From positions 1,100,001-1,164,000 of the forward strand of contig NZ_OY781884.1 of the NCBI RefSeq assembly GCF_963677155.1: a stretch of DNA of 64,000 nt. Reading direction: 5' to 3'. Below, piece after piece: positions 10,308-19,123 of this stretch. Origin of the DNA: an uncultured Draconibacterium sp. GTDB lineage: Bacteria > Bacteroidota > Bacteroidia > Bacteroidales > Prolixibacteraceae. The translations under genes were made by a program, and so were the position numbers. Numbering within the stretch: position 1 is the first letter of the stretch; every line of letters starts with the position of its first letter. The notes beneath the pieces were generated by a model. That model was not told the origin of the DNA, searched no databases, and saw nothing but the letters and a program-made list of their open reading frames with translations.

Positions 10308-10607
10308 TTTCCCTTATGAAATTCTGCAATTATAGAATTTTATTTATTAATTGACTGAGAATCAAACAGATTTTTACTAATTGTTATCGTTTATGCAATA
10401 TTGAAAGCTATTTTCCTAAAAATCTGCCACTGATAAAAACTACTCATTTAAAGGTACGAATCTGAAAACAAAAATAAAACCCATTAGATCCCGAAGGCTA
10501 AGCATCGAGATCGGTTCTACTACATAATTTCAGTCTCTACACGTTCCTAAAATTAGAGCTCCCTTGATTTAACAATCCATATACAATCAGTACATTTCTT
10601 GCACTAT
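10308..10607. other. Intergenic region, upstream of sigma gene and TPP leader
   Basis: Non-coding and A+T rich, lying between two divergently transcribed units. It must hold the minus-strand promoter of the sigma-FecR-SusCD operon, but I see no clear TTTG/TAnnTTTG pair for that direction. No RNA gene or repeat is apparent. Confidence 0.5.
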
Positions 10608-10639
10608 TTTGCTCAATAAAAAAAACCTTTATAACTTTG
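10608..10639 (+). promoter_or_regulatory. Bacteroidota-type promoter of the TPP-controlled receptor gene
   Basis: TTTG at 10608-10611 and TAACTTTG at 10632-10639 are separated by 20 bases. This matches the Bacteroidota primary-sigma consensus (TTTG, 19-21 bases, TAnnTTTG) exactly. Transcription would begin just upstream of the TPP aptamer. Confidence 0.75.
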
Positions 10640-10647
10640 CCCCGACA

Positions 10648-10739
10648 TTTACGCAATGGGGTGTCCCGATAAAAACATCGGGACTGAGATTATACTCAAA
10701 GAACCTGATCCGGTTAGCACCGGCGTAGGGAGAGCGAAA
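10648..10739 (+). promoter_or_regulatory. TPP riboswitch aptamer (THI element)
   Basis: The conserved TPP-aptamer blocks appear in order: GGGGTG (10658-10663), CTGAGA (10683-10688), GAACCTGATC (10701-10710) and the closing CCGGTTAG...ACCGGCGTAGGGA hairpin. A short outer stem can form between TTTaCGC (10648-10654) and GCGAAA (10734-10739). The aptamer binds thiamin pyrophosphate. With the terminator just downstream it should switch off the receptor gene when TPP is plentiful. Confidence 0.93.
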
Positions 10740-10757
10740 AGGATTTGTTCCTACCTC

Positions 10758-10784
10758 ATTGGTTAGTTTATTAACCAATTTTTC
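10758..10784 (+). terminator. Riboswitch expression-platform terminator
   Basis: ATTGGTTA (10758-10765) pairs with TAACCAAT (10772-10779) around a 6-base loop and is followed by a T run. It lies only a few bases before the receptor start codon, so it fits a conditional terminator, or a block on ribosome access, controlled by the aptamer. GTAGG (10726-10730) could pair with CCTAC (10750-10754) as an alternative stem. Confidence 0.65.
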
Positions 10785-10790
10785 AAAAAA

Positions 10791-13235
10791 ATGAAAAGAC
10801 TTAGTTTGATGCTGCTGTTGCAATTGATGGCAGTAATTGCTTTCGGGCAAATTAATTTAACAGGCGTTGTTAAAGGAGATGGAGAAGCTTTGGCTGGTGC
10901 CAGCGTAGTAATCGAGAAATCGTTTTATGGCGTATCAACCCAGGCCAACGGAAGTTTTGAATTCAAAAACCTAAAACCCGGCAACTACACCCTGCTGGTT
11001 TCGTTTATCGGTTTCGAACCACAAAAAATCGATCTTCAACTTTCGGCAAGTAAAAACATTGAAGTTGATCTGAAACCCAACGTTATTATGACCGACGAGG
11101 TGCTGATTTCAGCTACACGTGCAGGCAATAAAACACCGGTAGCTTACAGCAATGTAAGCAGCGACGAGATTTCCAAAATGAACATGGGACAAGACATTCC
11201 GTATCTGTTGCAACTTACACCGTCGTTTGTGGCAACCTCCGATGCAGGCGCCGGAGTGGGTTACACCAATTTCAGAATTCGCGGAACAGATTTAAACCGT
11301 ATTAATGTCAGTATCGATGGAATACCAATTTCGGAATCGGAATCGCACGGAACCTGGTTTGTTGATATGCCGGACTTGGCTTCATCTCTTGAAAATGTAC
11401 AGGTTCAGCGAGGAGTTGGAACTTCTGCGAACGGTGCTGCAGCATTTGGCGGATCTATCGATCTGCAAACCAATACGCTAAACAAAGATCCTTATTCGGA
11501 ATACCGCATATCGTATGGTTCGTTTAATACCTTAAAAAACACGATTGCAGCAGGTACCGGATTAATGAATGGAAAGTTTACATTTGATGTTCGTTTAAGT
11601 AAATTAAAATCTGATGGTTTTATCGACCGTGCCAGTTCCGACTTAAAATCCTTCTTTGTTTCAGGAGGCTACTACACCAAAAAGTCGGTTCTTAAAATCA
11701 ATGTTTTCTCGGGGTTGGAAGAAACTTACCAGTCGTGGTGGGGCGTTCCTTCAGTACGTTTAAATAACGATATGGAAGGAATGCAAGAATACGAAAACAA
11801 CTGGCTTTATACTCCCGAGCAAACCCAACACATGATTAACTCCGACAGCCGTACTTACAATTATTATACTTACGACAATCAGATTGATCATTATCAACAG
11901 GATTATTATCACCTGCATTTCTCGCACCAGTTTAACGAATACCTGCACCTCAATACAGGACTTCATTATCGACGAGGACATGGATATTACGAAAATTATA
12001 AAGCCGGTGAAGATTTAAAAAAGGATTACAATATTCCATATCCTGTTGTAGGTAACGACACCGTTTTTTCATCGGATGTAGTTAACCGAAAATGGCTCGA
12101 CAATGATTTTTACGGCCTTGTTTTCGCACTGACTCATAAAAAAGACCGCGTTGACTTTACTTTGGGTGGCGGCTGGAACACCTATGATGGCGATCACTTT
12201 GGAAATGTAATTTGGGCGCAATATTTAGGCGATGTGGCTCCCAACTACGAGTGGTACCGTGGCAATGGGTTGAAAAAAGATTTTAACGTATACGGAAAGT
12301 TCAGTTACCAATTGGCAGAACAAATAAACGTTTATGCCGACTTGCAATACCGCAATATCAACTATAAAATTACGGGTATCAATGACGATTTGAGAGACAT
12401 TAGCCAAGAGCATGACTTTAACTTCTTTAATCCAAAACTGGGAATATTCTACCAGCCAACGGATAATCAAAAACTGTATGTATCGTTTGCGGTAGCCAAC
12501 CGCGAACCTAACCGCGACAATTTTGTAGATGCTGACCCGAATGGAAAACAGCCGGTACACGAAACCTTGCACGACTGGGAAATGGGTTATAACTTTCAAT
12601 CGTCGAACTTTACGGCAGGCGCCAATTTGTATTATATGAACTACAAAGACCAACTAGTTTTAACCGGCGAGATAAATGATGTAGGTGGCGTAATTATGCT
12701 AAACGTTGACAAAAGTTACCGCGCAGGATTGGAGCTGCAAACTGGTTGGAAAATCTCACGCAATTTACAATGGAATGCCAATGCAACCTTTAGCAAAAAC
12801 AAAATAAAAGATTTTATAGAATATGTTGACGACTGGGATACCGGCGGGCAACAAGTGTTTGAACTGGGAACTACCGATTTGGCTTTTTCGCCCAACTTTA
12901 TCGGGAACAGCCAAATACTGTTTACGCCTGCTAAAAATTTTTCAATTAGCTTGATTTCTAATTATGTTGGGAAACAATATATCGACAACACATCAAACAA
13001 CAACAGAGTGCTTGATGCCTATTTTCTAAACAATCTAAAAGTTGATTATAATATTAAAACGGGTTTCTTCGATGAAATTGTCTTACACTGCATGGTGAAC
13101 AACCTTTTTAACGAAAAATATGAATCGAATGCCTGGGTTTATTCTTACTATCTGGGTGGAGAACGTTACAAACAAGATGGTTATTTTACTCAGGCGGGAA
13201 CCAACTTTTTAGTTGGGATAGATTTCAAATTCTGA
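10791..13235 (+). CDS. TonB-dependent outer membrane receptor, probably for thiamin or a precursor
   Basis: 814 residues. There is a signal peptide (1-20, cleaved after FGQ), an N-terminal carboxypeptidase-regulatory-like beta sandwich (about 22-100), a TonB plug (about 105-225, with FRIRGTDLNRINVSIDG) and a beta barrel ending in a terminal Phe (VGIDFKF). No STN domain is present, so it is not a FecR-signalling receptor. The TPP riboswitch immediately upstream is the main evidence for its substrate. Thiamin-regulated TonB receptors of this kind have been predicted in Bacteroidota by comparative genomics. It stands alone here; no thi genes or inner-membrane transporter are next to it. Confidence 0.88.
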   Translation: MKRLSLMLLLQLMAVIAFGQINLTGVVKGDGEALAGASVVIEKSFYGVSTQANGSFEFKNLKPGNYTLLVSFIGFEPQKIDLQLSASKNIEVDLKPNVIMTDEVLISATRAGNKTPVAYSNVSSDEISKMNMGQDIPYLLQLTPSFVATSDAGAGVGYTNFRIRGTDLNRINVSIDGIPISESESHGTWFVDMPDLASSLENVQVQRGVGTSANGAAAFGGSIDLQTNTLNKDPYSEYRISYGSFNTLKNTIAAGTGLMNGKFTFDVRLSKLKSDGFIDRASSDLKSFFVSGGYYTKKSVLKINVFSGLEETYQSWWGVPSVRLNNDMEGMQEYENNWLYTPEQTQHMINSDSRTYNYYTYDNQIDHYQQDYYHLHFSHQFNEYLHLNTGLHYRRGHGYYENYKAGEDLKKDYNIPYPVVGNDTVFSSDVVNRKWLDNDFYGLVFALTHKKDRVDFTLGGGWNTYDGDHFGNVIWAQYLGDVAPNYEWYRGNGLKKDFNVYGKFSYQLAEQINVYADLQYRNINYKITGINDDLRDISQEHDFNFFNPKLGIFYQPTDNQKLYVSFAVANREPNRDNFVDADPNGKQPVHETLHDWEMGYNFQSSNFTAGANLYYMNYKDQLVLTGEINDVGGVIMLNVDKSYRAGLELQTGWKISRNLQWNANATFSKNKIKDFIEYVDDWDTGGQQVFELGTTDLAFSPNFIGNSQILFTPAKNFSISLISNYVGKQYIDNTSNNNRVLDAYFLNNLKVDYNIKTGFFDEIVLHCMVNNLFNEKYESNAWVYSYYLGGERYKQDGYFTQAGTNFLVGIDFKF

Positions 13236-13245
13236 TAGCTCCATA

Positions 13246-13337
13246 AAAGATTGTCACTTCGACGAGTAAGCGAGGAGAGATCGCTCAATTCAACAGATTT
13301 CTTACCTTTATGCTTCAAGTTCGAAATGACAATCTTT
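13246..13337. repeat. Palindromic intergenic repeat (TCATTTCGA family), copy A
   Basis: A 17-base arm at 13246-13262 (AAAGATTGTCACTTCGA) pairs with 13321-13337 with one wobble. The interior contains weaker inverted stretches around AGATCGCTC and AGATTTCTT. It lies between convergent genes and can act as a bidirectional terminator. It shares its arm sequence with the repeats near 27.6 kb and 45.7 kb. Confidence 0.75.
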
Positions 13338-13340
13338 TTG

Positions 13341-14471
13341 TTACTCCAGAATCACTTTTCCTTCAATTTCTACCAGTAACTCATCGCGGCAAATATCGGC
13401 AAGAATATACACCACCGGCAATTCTCCAAACTTTTCTTTTACCACTTTATGAATGCCAACATAATCCTTTCGGTTTTTAACATACACCCGCGCATGTCCA
13501 AATTTCGGATTGCTCGCGTTATCGGGTAAAGCAGCCAGCACCTCATCTGAGTATAAACGCTGCATGTTTTGAATGGTAACTTCGGTTTGTTTAGCAGCAT
13601 CGCCAACTCCAACCGTAAGTTCTCCGATAATAGATGCTGTTCCTGAGATAAAAAGCATCTTTTTATTGCGATACCTGAAATAACGCGCACGCTCAAACTT
13701 TGGAGTTGTTTTCAGATTACACGTTTCGCCAACCAAAACTTCTTCGGTGTATTGATGTGCCGAAATCTGATCGGGATTTTCAATTGGCTGCGTGTACACT
13801 TCTTTTGATTTTATTGCAACATATTCAATAATCACTCCACCATGGCTCATCCCAATTCCGGTTGCTGCCGGGTATCCACTTTGCTCAAAAGCTTTTCCGT
13901 AGGCATTCGAGCGCACGTTATTAAACTCCTGGTAACGCTGCTCTTCGCCATCAAATCCCAAAATATCTTCCAGGTAATTCCACTGGCGCACAATCGAATT
14001 CAACGGAAACTGTGCTTCCTCGAAAGTCTCAACAAGTTCATCAAAAGCCTTTTCTGCATTTAACTTACAATCGCTGTTTTGATTGGCATGAACGGTTCCC
14101 AGCAATATTTCGGTTGTACCGTTCAGAAACAAGGCCGTGCTGTTTTCTCCTTCCGAAAGCATCTGACAATCCCAGTTTTCAGGATCGTAGTAATATGCCT
14201 CAACAATCACCTTACAACTTAGTGGTGCTTGCGAGATAAAGCTGATCAGCATTTCGCTTCCAATCAGCTCTTTTACCTGAATACGAACATCCTTTAGCAG
14301 TTTATCGTACTCTGAATTTGAATTGGTATCGACAAAAAAATTGAGCTTAAAGACCCGTTTCCCTGAATTAACTTTTTCCAGCTGCTCCAGACAATTCTGA
14401 AGCTGTAAACCTAAGCCTTTACATGCGTTTTCAGGCTTTATATATGTTCTGTCTCCGTTTAAAAAATACAT
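13341..14471 (-). CDS. Chorismatase-like protein with YjgF/Rid fold (FkbO/Hyg5/XanB2-like)
   Basis: 376 residues with no signal peptide, so cytoplasmic. The C-terminal half reads like a Rid/YjgF domain: KMLFISGTASIIGE, then VTIQNMQRL and ADICRDELLVEIEG at the end. The central part RQWNYLEDI...RYQEFNNVRSNAY and the following GIGMSHGG resemble the two-subdomain chorismatases FkbO, Hyg5 and XanB2, which hydrolyse chorismate to hydroxybenzoate or dihydrodihydroxybenzoate products. I assign it by this pattern. The alternative is a Rid-family protein of unknown activity. It is followed by a gap and is not clearly in an operon. No pigment or siderophore genes are nearby. Confidence 0.55.
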   Translation of the reverse strand: MYFLNGDRTYIKPENACKGLGLQLQNCLEQLEKVNSGKRVFKLNFFVDTNSNSEYDKLLKDVRIQVKELIGSEMLISFISQAPLSCKVIVEAYYYDPENWDCQMLSEGENSTALFLNGTTEILLGTVHANQNSDCKLNAEKAFDELVETFEEAQFPLNSIVRQWNYLEDILGFDGEEQRYQEFNNVRSNAYGKAFEQSGYPAATGIGMSHGGVIIEYVAIKSKEVYTQPIENPDQISAHQYTEEVLVGETCNLKTTPKFERARYFRYRNKKMLFISGTASIIGELTVGVGDAAKQTEVTIQNMQRLYSDEVLAALPDNASNPKFGHARVYVKNRKDYVGIHKVVKEKFGELPVVYILADICRDELLVEIEGKVILE

Positions 14472-14779
14472 CCTACTCCCCTCTCTCTCAAAAAAAAATG
14501 AAGCACAAATATGCGCTTTTTTACTTGAAATAGATGATTTCAGCGAAATTTCTTATACAAGTACAATGCGCTTATTTTTACAACTCGTATTAACATTCAT
14601 CATTCCCGGGAATCACCAACAGGAATGGACATAAAACAGTATTCATCAAACTCTCCCTCACTCCCTCTCTTCGCGAAGAGAGGGACCATTGTGTTGTATG
14701 CACAATCAAGGTGAGTCTATAAATTTTGAAGCATATTTTGCTACTAATTTTTACTCGACTTTCAGAAAAAAATAAGCGA
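14472..14779. other. Intergenic region upstream of the chorismatase-like gene
   Basis: 308 non-coding bases. It should hold the minus-strand promoter of the chorismatase-like gene and the transcription end of the deoC operon. The only structure I see is the perfect palindrome at 14662-14685. Confidence 0.5.
14662..14685. repeat. Perfect 24-base palindrome
   Basis: Two 12-base arms meet at TTCG/CGAA without a loop (TCCCTCTCTTCG and its complement). It is purine/pyrimidine biased and the preceding bases add further CTCCCTC repeats. It lies just downstream of deoC in the direction of that operon, but no T run follows, so a terminator role is uncertain. It may be the core of a mobile intergenic repeat or a protein-binding site. 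Confidence 0.7.
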
Positions 14780-15460
14780 CTAATAATCGCCGCTTGCTGT
14801 GGCACCGTTAAGCACTGCTTCTGTTGAACCAATTCCCAAACGATCGGCACCCTGCTCCAAAAAGGCAACTGCTGTTTCCCAGTCGCGGATACCGCCCGAA
14901 GGTTTTATCTGCATTCTATCGCCAACGGTTTTTACCATCACCTCAATGTATTCAGGTTTGGCACCACCCGGTCCGAATCCTGTGGATGTTTTTACAAAAT
15001 CGGCACCTGCTTTTTCCGACAGCTCGCAAGCTTTGGCAATTTGTTCCGGCGACAAGAAACCACTTTCCTGAATAACCTTTACTAAAATATTATGCTGATG
15101 CGCGACTTCTACAACGGCCTTAATATCGTCGCGAACATAATCGTATTCGCCCGATAAAAAACGGCCAATATTCATCACCATGTCAATCTCATCGGTTCCG
15201 TCTTCAATAGCCTGTTTAGCCTGAAATGCTTTCACCGGCGTTGCATCAGCTCCGTGCGGAAAACTAAGTACGCACGATACTTTTACGCCACTGTCTTTCA
15301 GCAATTCTTTGGCGGCCTTTATATCGCAAGGTTTCACACACATGCTAAAAACCTTGTTTTTAATGCACATTTCGGCATTCGCTTTCAAATCGGCCAATGT
15401 TTGTTCCGGTTTTAAAACTGCATGGTCAATGGTCTGTGCTACTTGTTCTTTTGTATACAT
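14780..15460 (-). CDS. deoC: Deoxyribose-phosphate aldolase
   Basis: 226 residues, the normal length for the family. It cleaves 2-deoxyribose 5-phosphate to glyceraldehyde 3-phosphate and acetaldehyde in deoxynucleoside catabolism, in the cytoplasm. The Schiff-base lysine is K157 in FVKTSTGFG, the second lysine K186 is in IKPSGGIRD, and the proton-relay Asp lies in EIDMVMN (D93). It is the last gene of a minus-strand operon; its start lies 3 bases after the stop of the DUF2007 gene. The cytidine deaminase gene at 28.6 kb would feed the same pathway but is unlinked. Confidence 0.97.
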   Translation of the reverse strand: MYTKEQVAQTIDHAVLKPEQTLADLKANAEMCIKNKVFSMCVKPCDIKAAKELLKDSGVKVSCVLSFPHGADATPVKAFQAKQAIEDGTDEIDMVMNIGRFLSGEYDYVRDDIKAVVEVAHQHNILVKVIQESGFLSPEQIAKACELSEKAGADFVKTSTGFGPGGAKPEYIEVMVKTVGDRMQIKPSGGIRDWETAVAFLEQGADRLGIGSTEAVLNGATASGDY

Positions 15461-15463
15461 ATT

Positions 15464-15694
15464 TTACGCTCCCTGTATTGTTTTTAGAATTTCCTGCGCC
15501 CGCGACAAATCTTTTTCATTAACTAAAAGTTCAATTACTGAAGGCGTTCCGCCAACAAACCCGGCAGCATTTCCCTGGTTATAACCATCTTTTACCAATG
15601 TTACAATTCCAGCGGCTTCCAATTCCTGCTTTAAGTGCTGCACGGTTACTTCGTCTCCGGTGTAAAGTTTTACAATTCTATCTTTCTCATTCAT
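15464..15694 (-). CDS. DUF2007-type small putative signal-transducing protein
   Basis: 76 residues with no signal or membrane segment. The sequence RIVKLYTGDEVTVQHLKQELEAAGI followed by a variable loop and ELLVNEKDLSRAQEIL is the pattern of the DUF2007 family, a small alpha/beta fold related to PII-like domains. The function is unknown. It sits between xseB and deoC with gaps of 17 and 3 bases, so it is cotranscribed with them. Confidence 0.8.
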   Translation of the reverse strand: MNEKDRIVKLYTGDEVTVQHLKQELEAAGIVTLVKDGYNQGNAAGFVGGTPSVIELLVNEKDLSRAQEILKTIQGA

Positions 15695-15711
15695 TCTTAT
15701 TAATTTAGTGA

Positions 15712-15912
15712 TTAATCTTCCATTTCTTTTAAAATCTGTTCCACCTGTTCGTTGGTTTTGGTTAATTTATCTTTGCAGGTTTTCAGTAACACCGAAACGC
15801 GCTTTACTTTTTCGGCCAGTTCATCCACATCCAGTTCTTCGTTTTCTATTTTTTCAAGAATTTCTTCTATCTCGGCCATCGCCTCGCTGTATGAAACCTT
15901 TTTAGCTGCCAT
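15712..15912 (-). CDS. xseB: Exodeoxyribonuclease VII small subunit
   Basis: 66 residues. The sequence YSEAMAEIEEILEKIENEELDVDELAEKVKRV is the family signature, a helical hairpin rich in Glu and Lys. Several copies bind each XseA large subunit to form exonuclease VII, which degrades single-stranded DNA from both ends. It starts 4 bases after the xseA stop, as usual for the pair. Confidence 0.95.
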   Translation of the reverse strand: MAAKKVSYSEAMAEIEEILEKIENEELDVDELAEKVKRVSVLLKTCKDKLTKTNEQVEQILKEMED

Positions 15913-15916
15913 TATC

Positions 15917-17347
15917 TTATTTTTTTGTGATTTTACTTTCTACAGTTCCATCGGCAAATCGGGTTTCAAGCTCATCGCCAACCACAACATCTTTGCTCGA
16001 TTTTATTATTTTTCCTTCTTTCATAGTTAATGTAAATCCTCTCTTTAATACATTTTCAGGATTCAATAGACGTACTGAGTTTTCGTTTATCAGGATGCGA
16101 TCACGCTCTTTTGCAAGCACATTTCGCACACGCCCTGATAACAGATCCTGTTGATGACTTAATTTTGCATCCTCTTTAAACACAGCCTCTCCAACAAGCC
16201 TCCGCATAATTCGTTGCTTTTTGCCAATATCGTTCTTCGCTTCTACAAACCACACTGAAAGTCCTGAATCAAGGTTATGTTTCAGGTTACTCAATTCGTT
16301 GTGTCTTTTAAACGAAAACCGACTAACATTTTGCTGCAACTCGTTACCGCGTTTGTTTAACTGCTTTTGCCTGTCGTTAATAAATTCGGCTACTGAATAC
16401 TTTAATCCTTCAGCAACTCGCTCCAGCTTTTCCTGCTGCATATCCAACATTTCGCGGGTTAACTGCACAATATCATTTTCAAGTTCGAGTAAACGCTCGT
16501 AGTAGCGTTCAACACCGTTTACAAAAAATTCGGCTACTGCCGTTGGTGTTTTCATGCGGGTGTGCGCAACCATGTCGATAATCGTATCATCTTTTTCATG
16601 GCCAATTCCGGTAATTACCGGCAGCGAAAACTGGGTAATGTTCATCGCCAAGTCGTAATCATCAAAACTACTCAGGTCGGCCGTTGCCCCACCGCCTCGA
16701 ATAATTGCTACGGCATCAAAAAAGTCGTCGTGTATAAAAATCCGTTCCAGCGCATGAATAATTGAGGGAACGGTTTCCGCTCCCTGCATATAAGCCTCGA
16801 ACAGTTTAGGGTAGAATTTAAAACCGTATTCGTTGTTTTCCAACTGGTTCATAAAATCCTGATAACCCGCAGCAGTTGCCGACGAAATAACAGCGATTTT
16901 TTGAGGCACCAGCGGCAACTCCAATTCCTTGTTCATAGCAAAAACACCTTCGGCCTTCAAACGATTTATAATCTCTTTTCGCTGCATGGCCATGTCGCCA
17001 ACCGTGTAAGTCGGGTCTATGTCTCTAATATTTAAACTTAAACCATACGCCGGATGATATTCAACCGTTGCCTGAACCAACACTTTTATTCCCTCGCTAA
17101 AAAGTTGCCCGGTACTGGTTTCAAAATAAGGCTTTAACATGCGATAAGTGTACGACCAAATGGTTGCCCGCGATCTCGCCGTTATGGTGTTGCCTTCTTT
17201 TTCAACCAACTCCAGGTAACAGTGCCCACTTCGGTTATGCTTTAACTCGCTCACCTCCGCAACTACCCATACCGTTCCCGGAAACGCATCAAGCAATGCA
17301 TCTTTAATTTTTTGGTTCAATTCCGAAAGGGTGAGTTGCTGGTTCAT
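15917..17347 (-). CDS. xseA: Exodeoxyribonuclease VII large subunit
   Basis: 476 residues. An N-terminal OB fold (about 1-105, with VWVVAEVSELKHNRSGHCY) binds single-stranded DNA. The catalytic domain (about 125-330) contains AVISSATAAGYQDF, IIRGGGATADLSSFDDYDLA and VITGIGHEKDDTIIDMVAHTRMKTPTAVAEF, all diagnostic of XseA. A long coiled coil follows, where XseB attaches. It is cotranscribed with the upstream subtilase (3-base gap) and downstream xseB. The enzyme acts in DNA repair and recombination. Confidence 0.97.
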   Translation of the reverse strand: MNQQLTLSELNQKIKDALLDAFPGTVWVVAEVSELKHNRSGHCYLELVEKEGNTITARSRATIWSYTYRMLKPYFETSTGQLFSEGIKVLVQATVEYHPAYGLSLNIRDIDPTYTVGDMAMQRKEIINRLKAEGVFAMNKELELPLVPQKIAVISSATAAGYQDFMNQLENNEYGFKFYPKLFEAYMQGAETVPSIIHALERIFIHDDFFDAVAIIRGGGATADLSSFDDYDLAMNITQFSLPVITGIGHEKDDTIIDMVAHTRMKTPTAVAEFFVNGVERYYERLLELENDIVQLTREMLDMQQEKLERVAEGLKYSVAEFINDRQKQLNKRGNELQQNVSRFSFKRHNELSNLKHNLDSGLSVWFVEAKNDIGKKQRIMRRLVGEAVFKEDAKLSHQQDLLSGRVRNVLAKERDRILINENSVRLLNPENVLKRGFTLTMKEGKIIKSSKDVVVGDELETRFADGTVESKITKK

Positions 17348-17350
17348 TGT

Positions 17351-18988
17351 TTACCTGATTTTATTGATCTTAAAGGTTTCAACTCCGGTTTTTGTTTTTA
17401 CCAGAAGCACAAAAATTCCCGACTCTGTGGTTCCCAGATTATTTAGCGTAACAGTGGGGGCAGCCGGAAGTTGCCAACTGTCTACTACCCGACCATCCAG
17501 TGCATAAAGTTTTATATCAAGTTGGTCAGCCTGCAAGTTTGTTTTCGACTGCAATACAATCCGATCTTTTACCGGGTTGGGAAAAATAGTCCAGCTTTTA
17601 TTATGTGGTGTTATTTCTGCCGATGCGGGATTCAATAAAGAACACGCCACTTGCATATTCGGAACTCCGTAGCCTTGCAACGAATCAGGCGAATTATACA
17701 GGTGTCCGCTTTTCTCCACGGCATCTTTTATTTCTATGGCTGTTTTTTCGGGGTAAGCCTGCCACAGCGAGGCCGCCATTCCGGCCAATACCGGCGAGGA
17801 AAATGAGGTTCCATTAGCTAATCCAACAGTTCCGTAAGATCGTTGCAAAGTGGTTTGGTAGCCCATTGCCGACACATTCGGTTTTAAAGCCCCATCAACA
17901 GCCGGACCGGCAGATGAAAAATAGGCCGGCTCAAAATCCATATCCACTGCTCCAACACCAATTACATTTATCCCGTCGGATGGTGCCACAATTCGAAACC
18001 AAGATTTATCCCGCTCGTTTCCGGCACTTGAAAAGACCAAAATACCGCGCGAGGCAGCAATATTTGCTCCCCTTGTAACACGTGTTGTATTTCCGTCCAT
18101 GTCGGCATAAGTATGATTGGTAGAGGGATCCTGAAATTCGGTATATCCTAACGAAGAATTAATAATATCGACTCCAACACTATCGGCAAATTCGGCTGCG
18201 GCGACCCAGTTATCTTCTTCAACAATGTATTCTGAACCATTGTCTTCCGAGCGCAATAACCAATAAGAAGCTTTTGGCGCAGTACCGATCAGTTCTCCGG
18301 GAATATTTCCCCCCATACACGACAACACACTCATTCCATGCGAATAAGTTAAAAAGAATTCATCGTTCGGATTGACAAAATCCTTTGTTCCCAGAATCTG
18401 ATTGTTCGTCCACAAGCTGTCGAAAGCAGGTAGCTCATCAACTTTGTAAAAGCCGGCATCTAAAACGGCAATTTGCATCCCCTGGCCCCGAAAGTTCTCA
18501 TTATGCAATAACTGCCCTTCCATTATACCTACCTGATGAACAGAACTACCATACAGTGAAGTATCTATAGGTGTGACATCTGCAAAATTTTCATCCGCGA
18601 ACTTATTAAATATACTTTTGGTACTTATGTCCGGTTTCGTTAGTTGAACCTCCCGAATAAAACTCCAATACCCGAGACTGTCGGCCAATGTTGCCGAATC
18701 ACAGCGAACGGTAATACCATTCAACCATTTTGAGGCATGCACCAATGCCACATTAAGCGTGAGCACCGAGTCGATATAATTCTGATTTACCGGAAGATCT
18801 AAAGAGTCGAGAGCAATATTTTGGTTGATACGACGCTGAATAGCCCGCTCAGAAAGATACATTTCAGGTTGATCAAGCGAATACTCAGAATTATTTTTAT
18901 CGGTAAAACCGATCCAGAAATAATTCTGTGCATTGATTTGTTGCACCCCCAATAACAGCGCGCCAAGGAGTATTATTGTATACCTCAT
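17351..18988 (-). CDS. S8 subtilisin-like serine protease with type IX sorting domain
   Basis: 545 residues. The signal peptide spans 1-20 (NAQ cleavage). The catalytic triad is visible as D177 (AVLDAGF), H217 (YSHGMSV) and S395 (NGTSFSSP), with oxyanion Asn in SSAGNE (about N324). The C-terminal ~75 residues have the type A sorting-domain pattern, WTIFPNPVKDRI, LYALDGRVV and the final ETFKINKIR, so the protease is secreted or surface-attached by the type IX system. It is the first gene of the xseA-xseB-DUF2007-deoC operon. The link to those DNA and nucleotide genes is probably only transcriptional. Confidence 0.93.
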   Translation of the reverse strand: MRYTIILLGALLLGVQQINAQNYFWIGFTDKNNSEYSLDQPEMYLSERAIQRRINQNIALDSLDLPVNQNYIDSVLTLNVALVHASKWLNGITVRCDSATLADSLGYWSFIREVQLTKPDISTKSIFNKFADENFADVTPIDTSLYGSSVHQVGIMEGQLLHNENFRGQGMQIAVLDAGFYKVDELPAFDSLWTNNQILGTKDFVNPNDEFFLTYSHGMSVLSCMGGNIPGELIGTAPKASYWLLRSEDNGSEYIVEEDNWVAAAEFADSVGVDIINSSLGYTEFQDPSTNHTYADMDGNTTRVTRGANIAASRGILVFSSAGNERDKSWFRIVAPSDGINVIGVGAVDMDFEPAYFSSAGPAVDGALKPNVSAMGYQTTLQRSYGTVGLANGTSFSSPVLAGMAASLWQAYPEKTAIEIKDAVEKSGHLYNSPDSLQGYGVPNMQVACSLLNPASAEITPHNKSWTIFPNPVKDRIVLQSKTNLQADQLDIKLYALDGRVVDSWQLPAAPTVTLNNLGTTESGIFVLLVKTKTGVETFKINKIR

Positions 18989-19123
18989 TCTTCTAAAAGT
19001 TCAATTCACTGTGCTGCAAAAGTTTTCTGAGCACCAAACCACACCACTGCTTCTCTTACACCTTAAAATTAAAAAAGCCAAGTTAATGAATTAATAGCTT
19101 TTTACCTTGAACGGCAAACAGTT

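Noticed and set aside
14590-14868. Minus-strand ORF overlapping the deoC end
   Set aside because: It is out of frame with deoC, has no recognisable features and crosses the palindrome.
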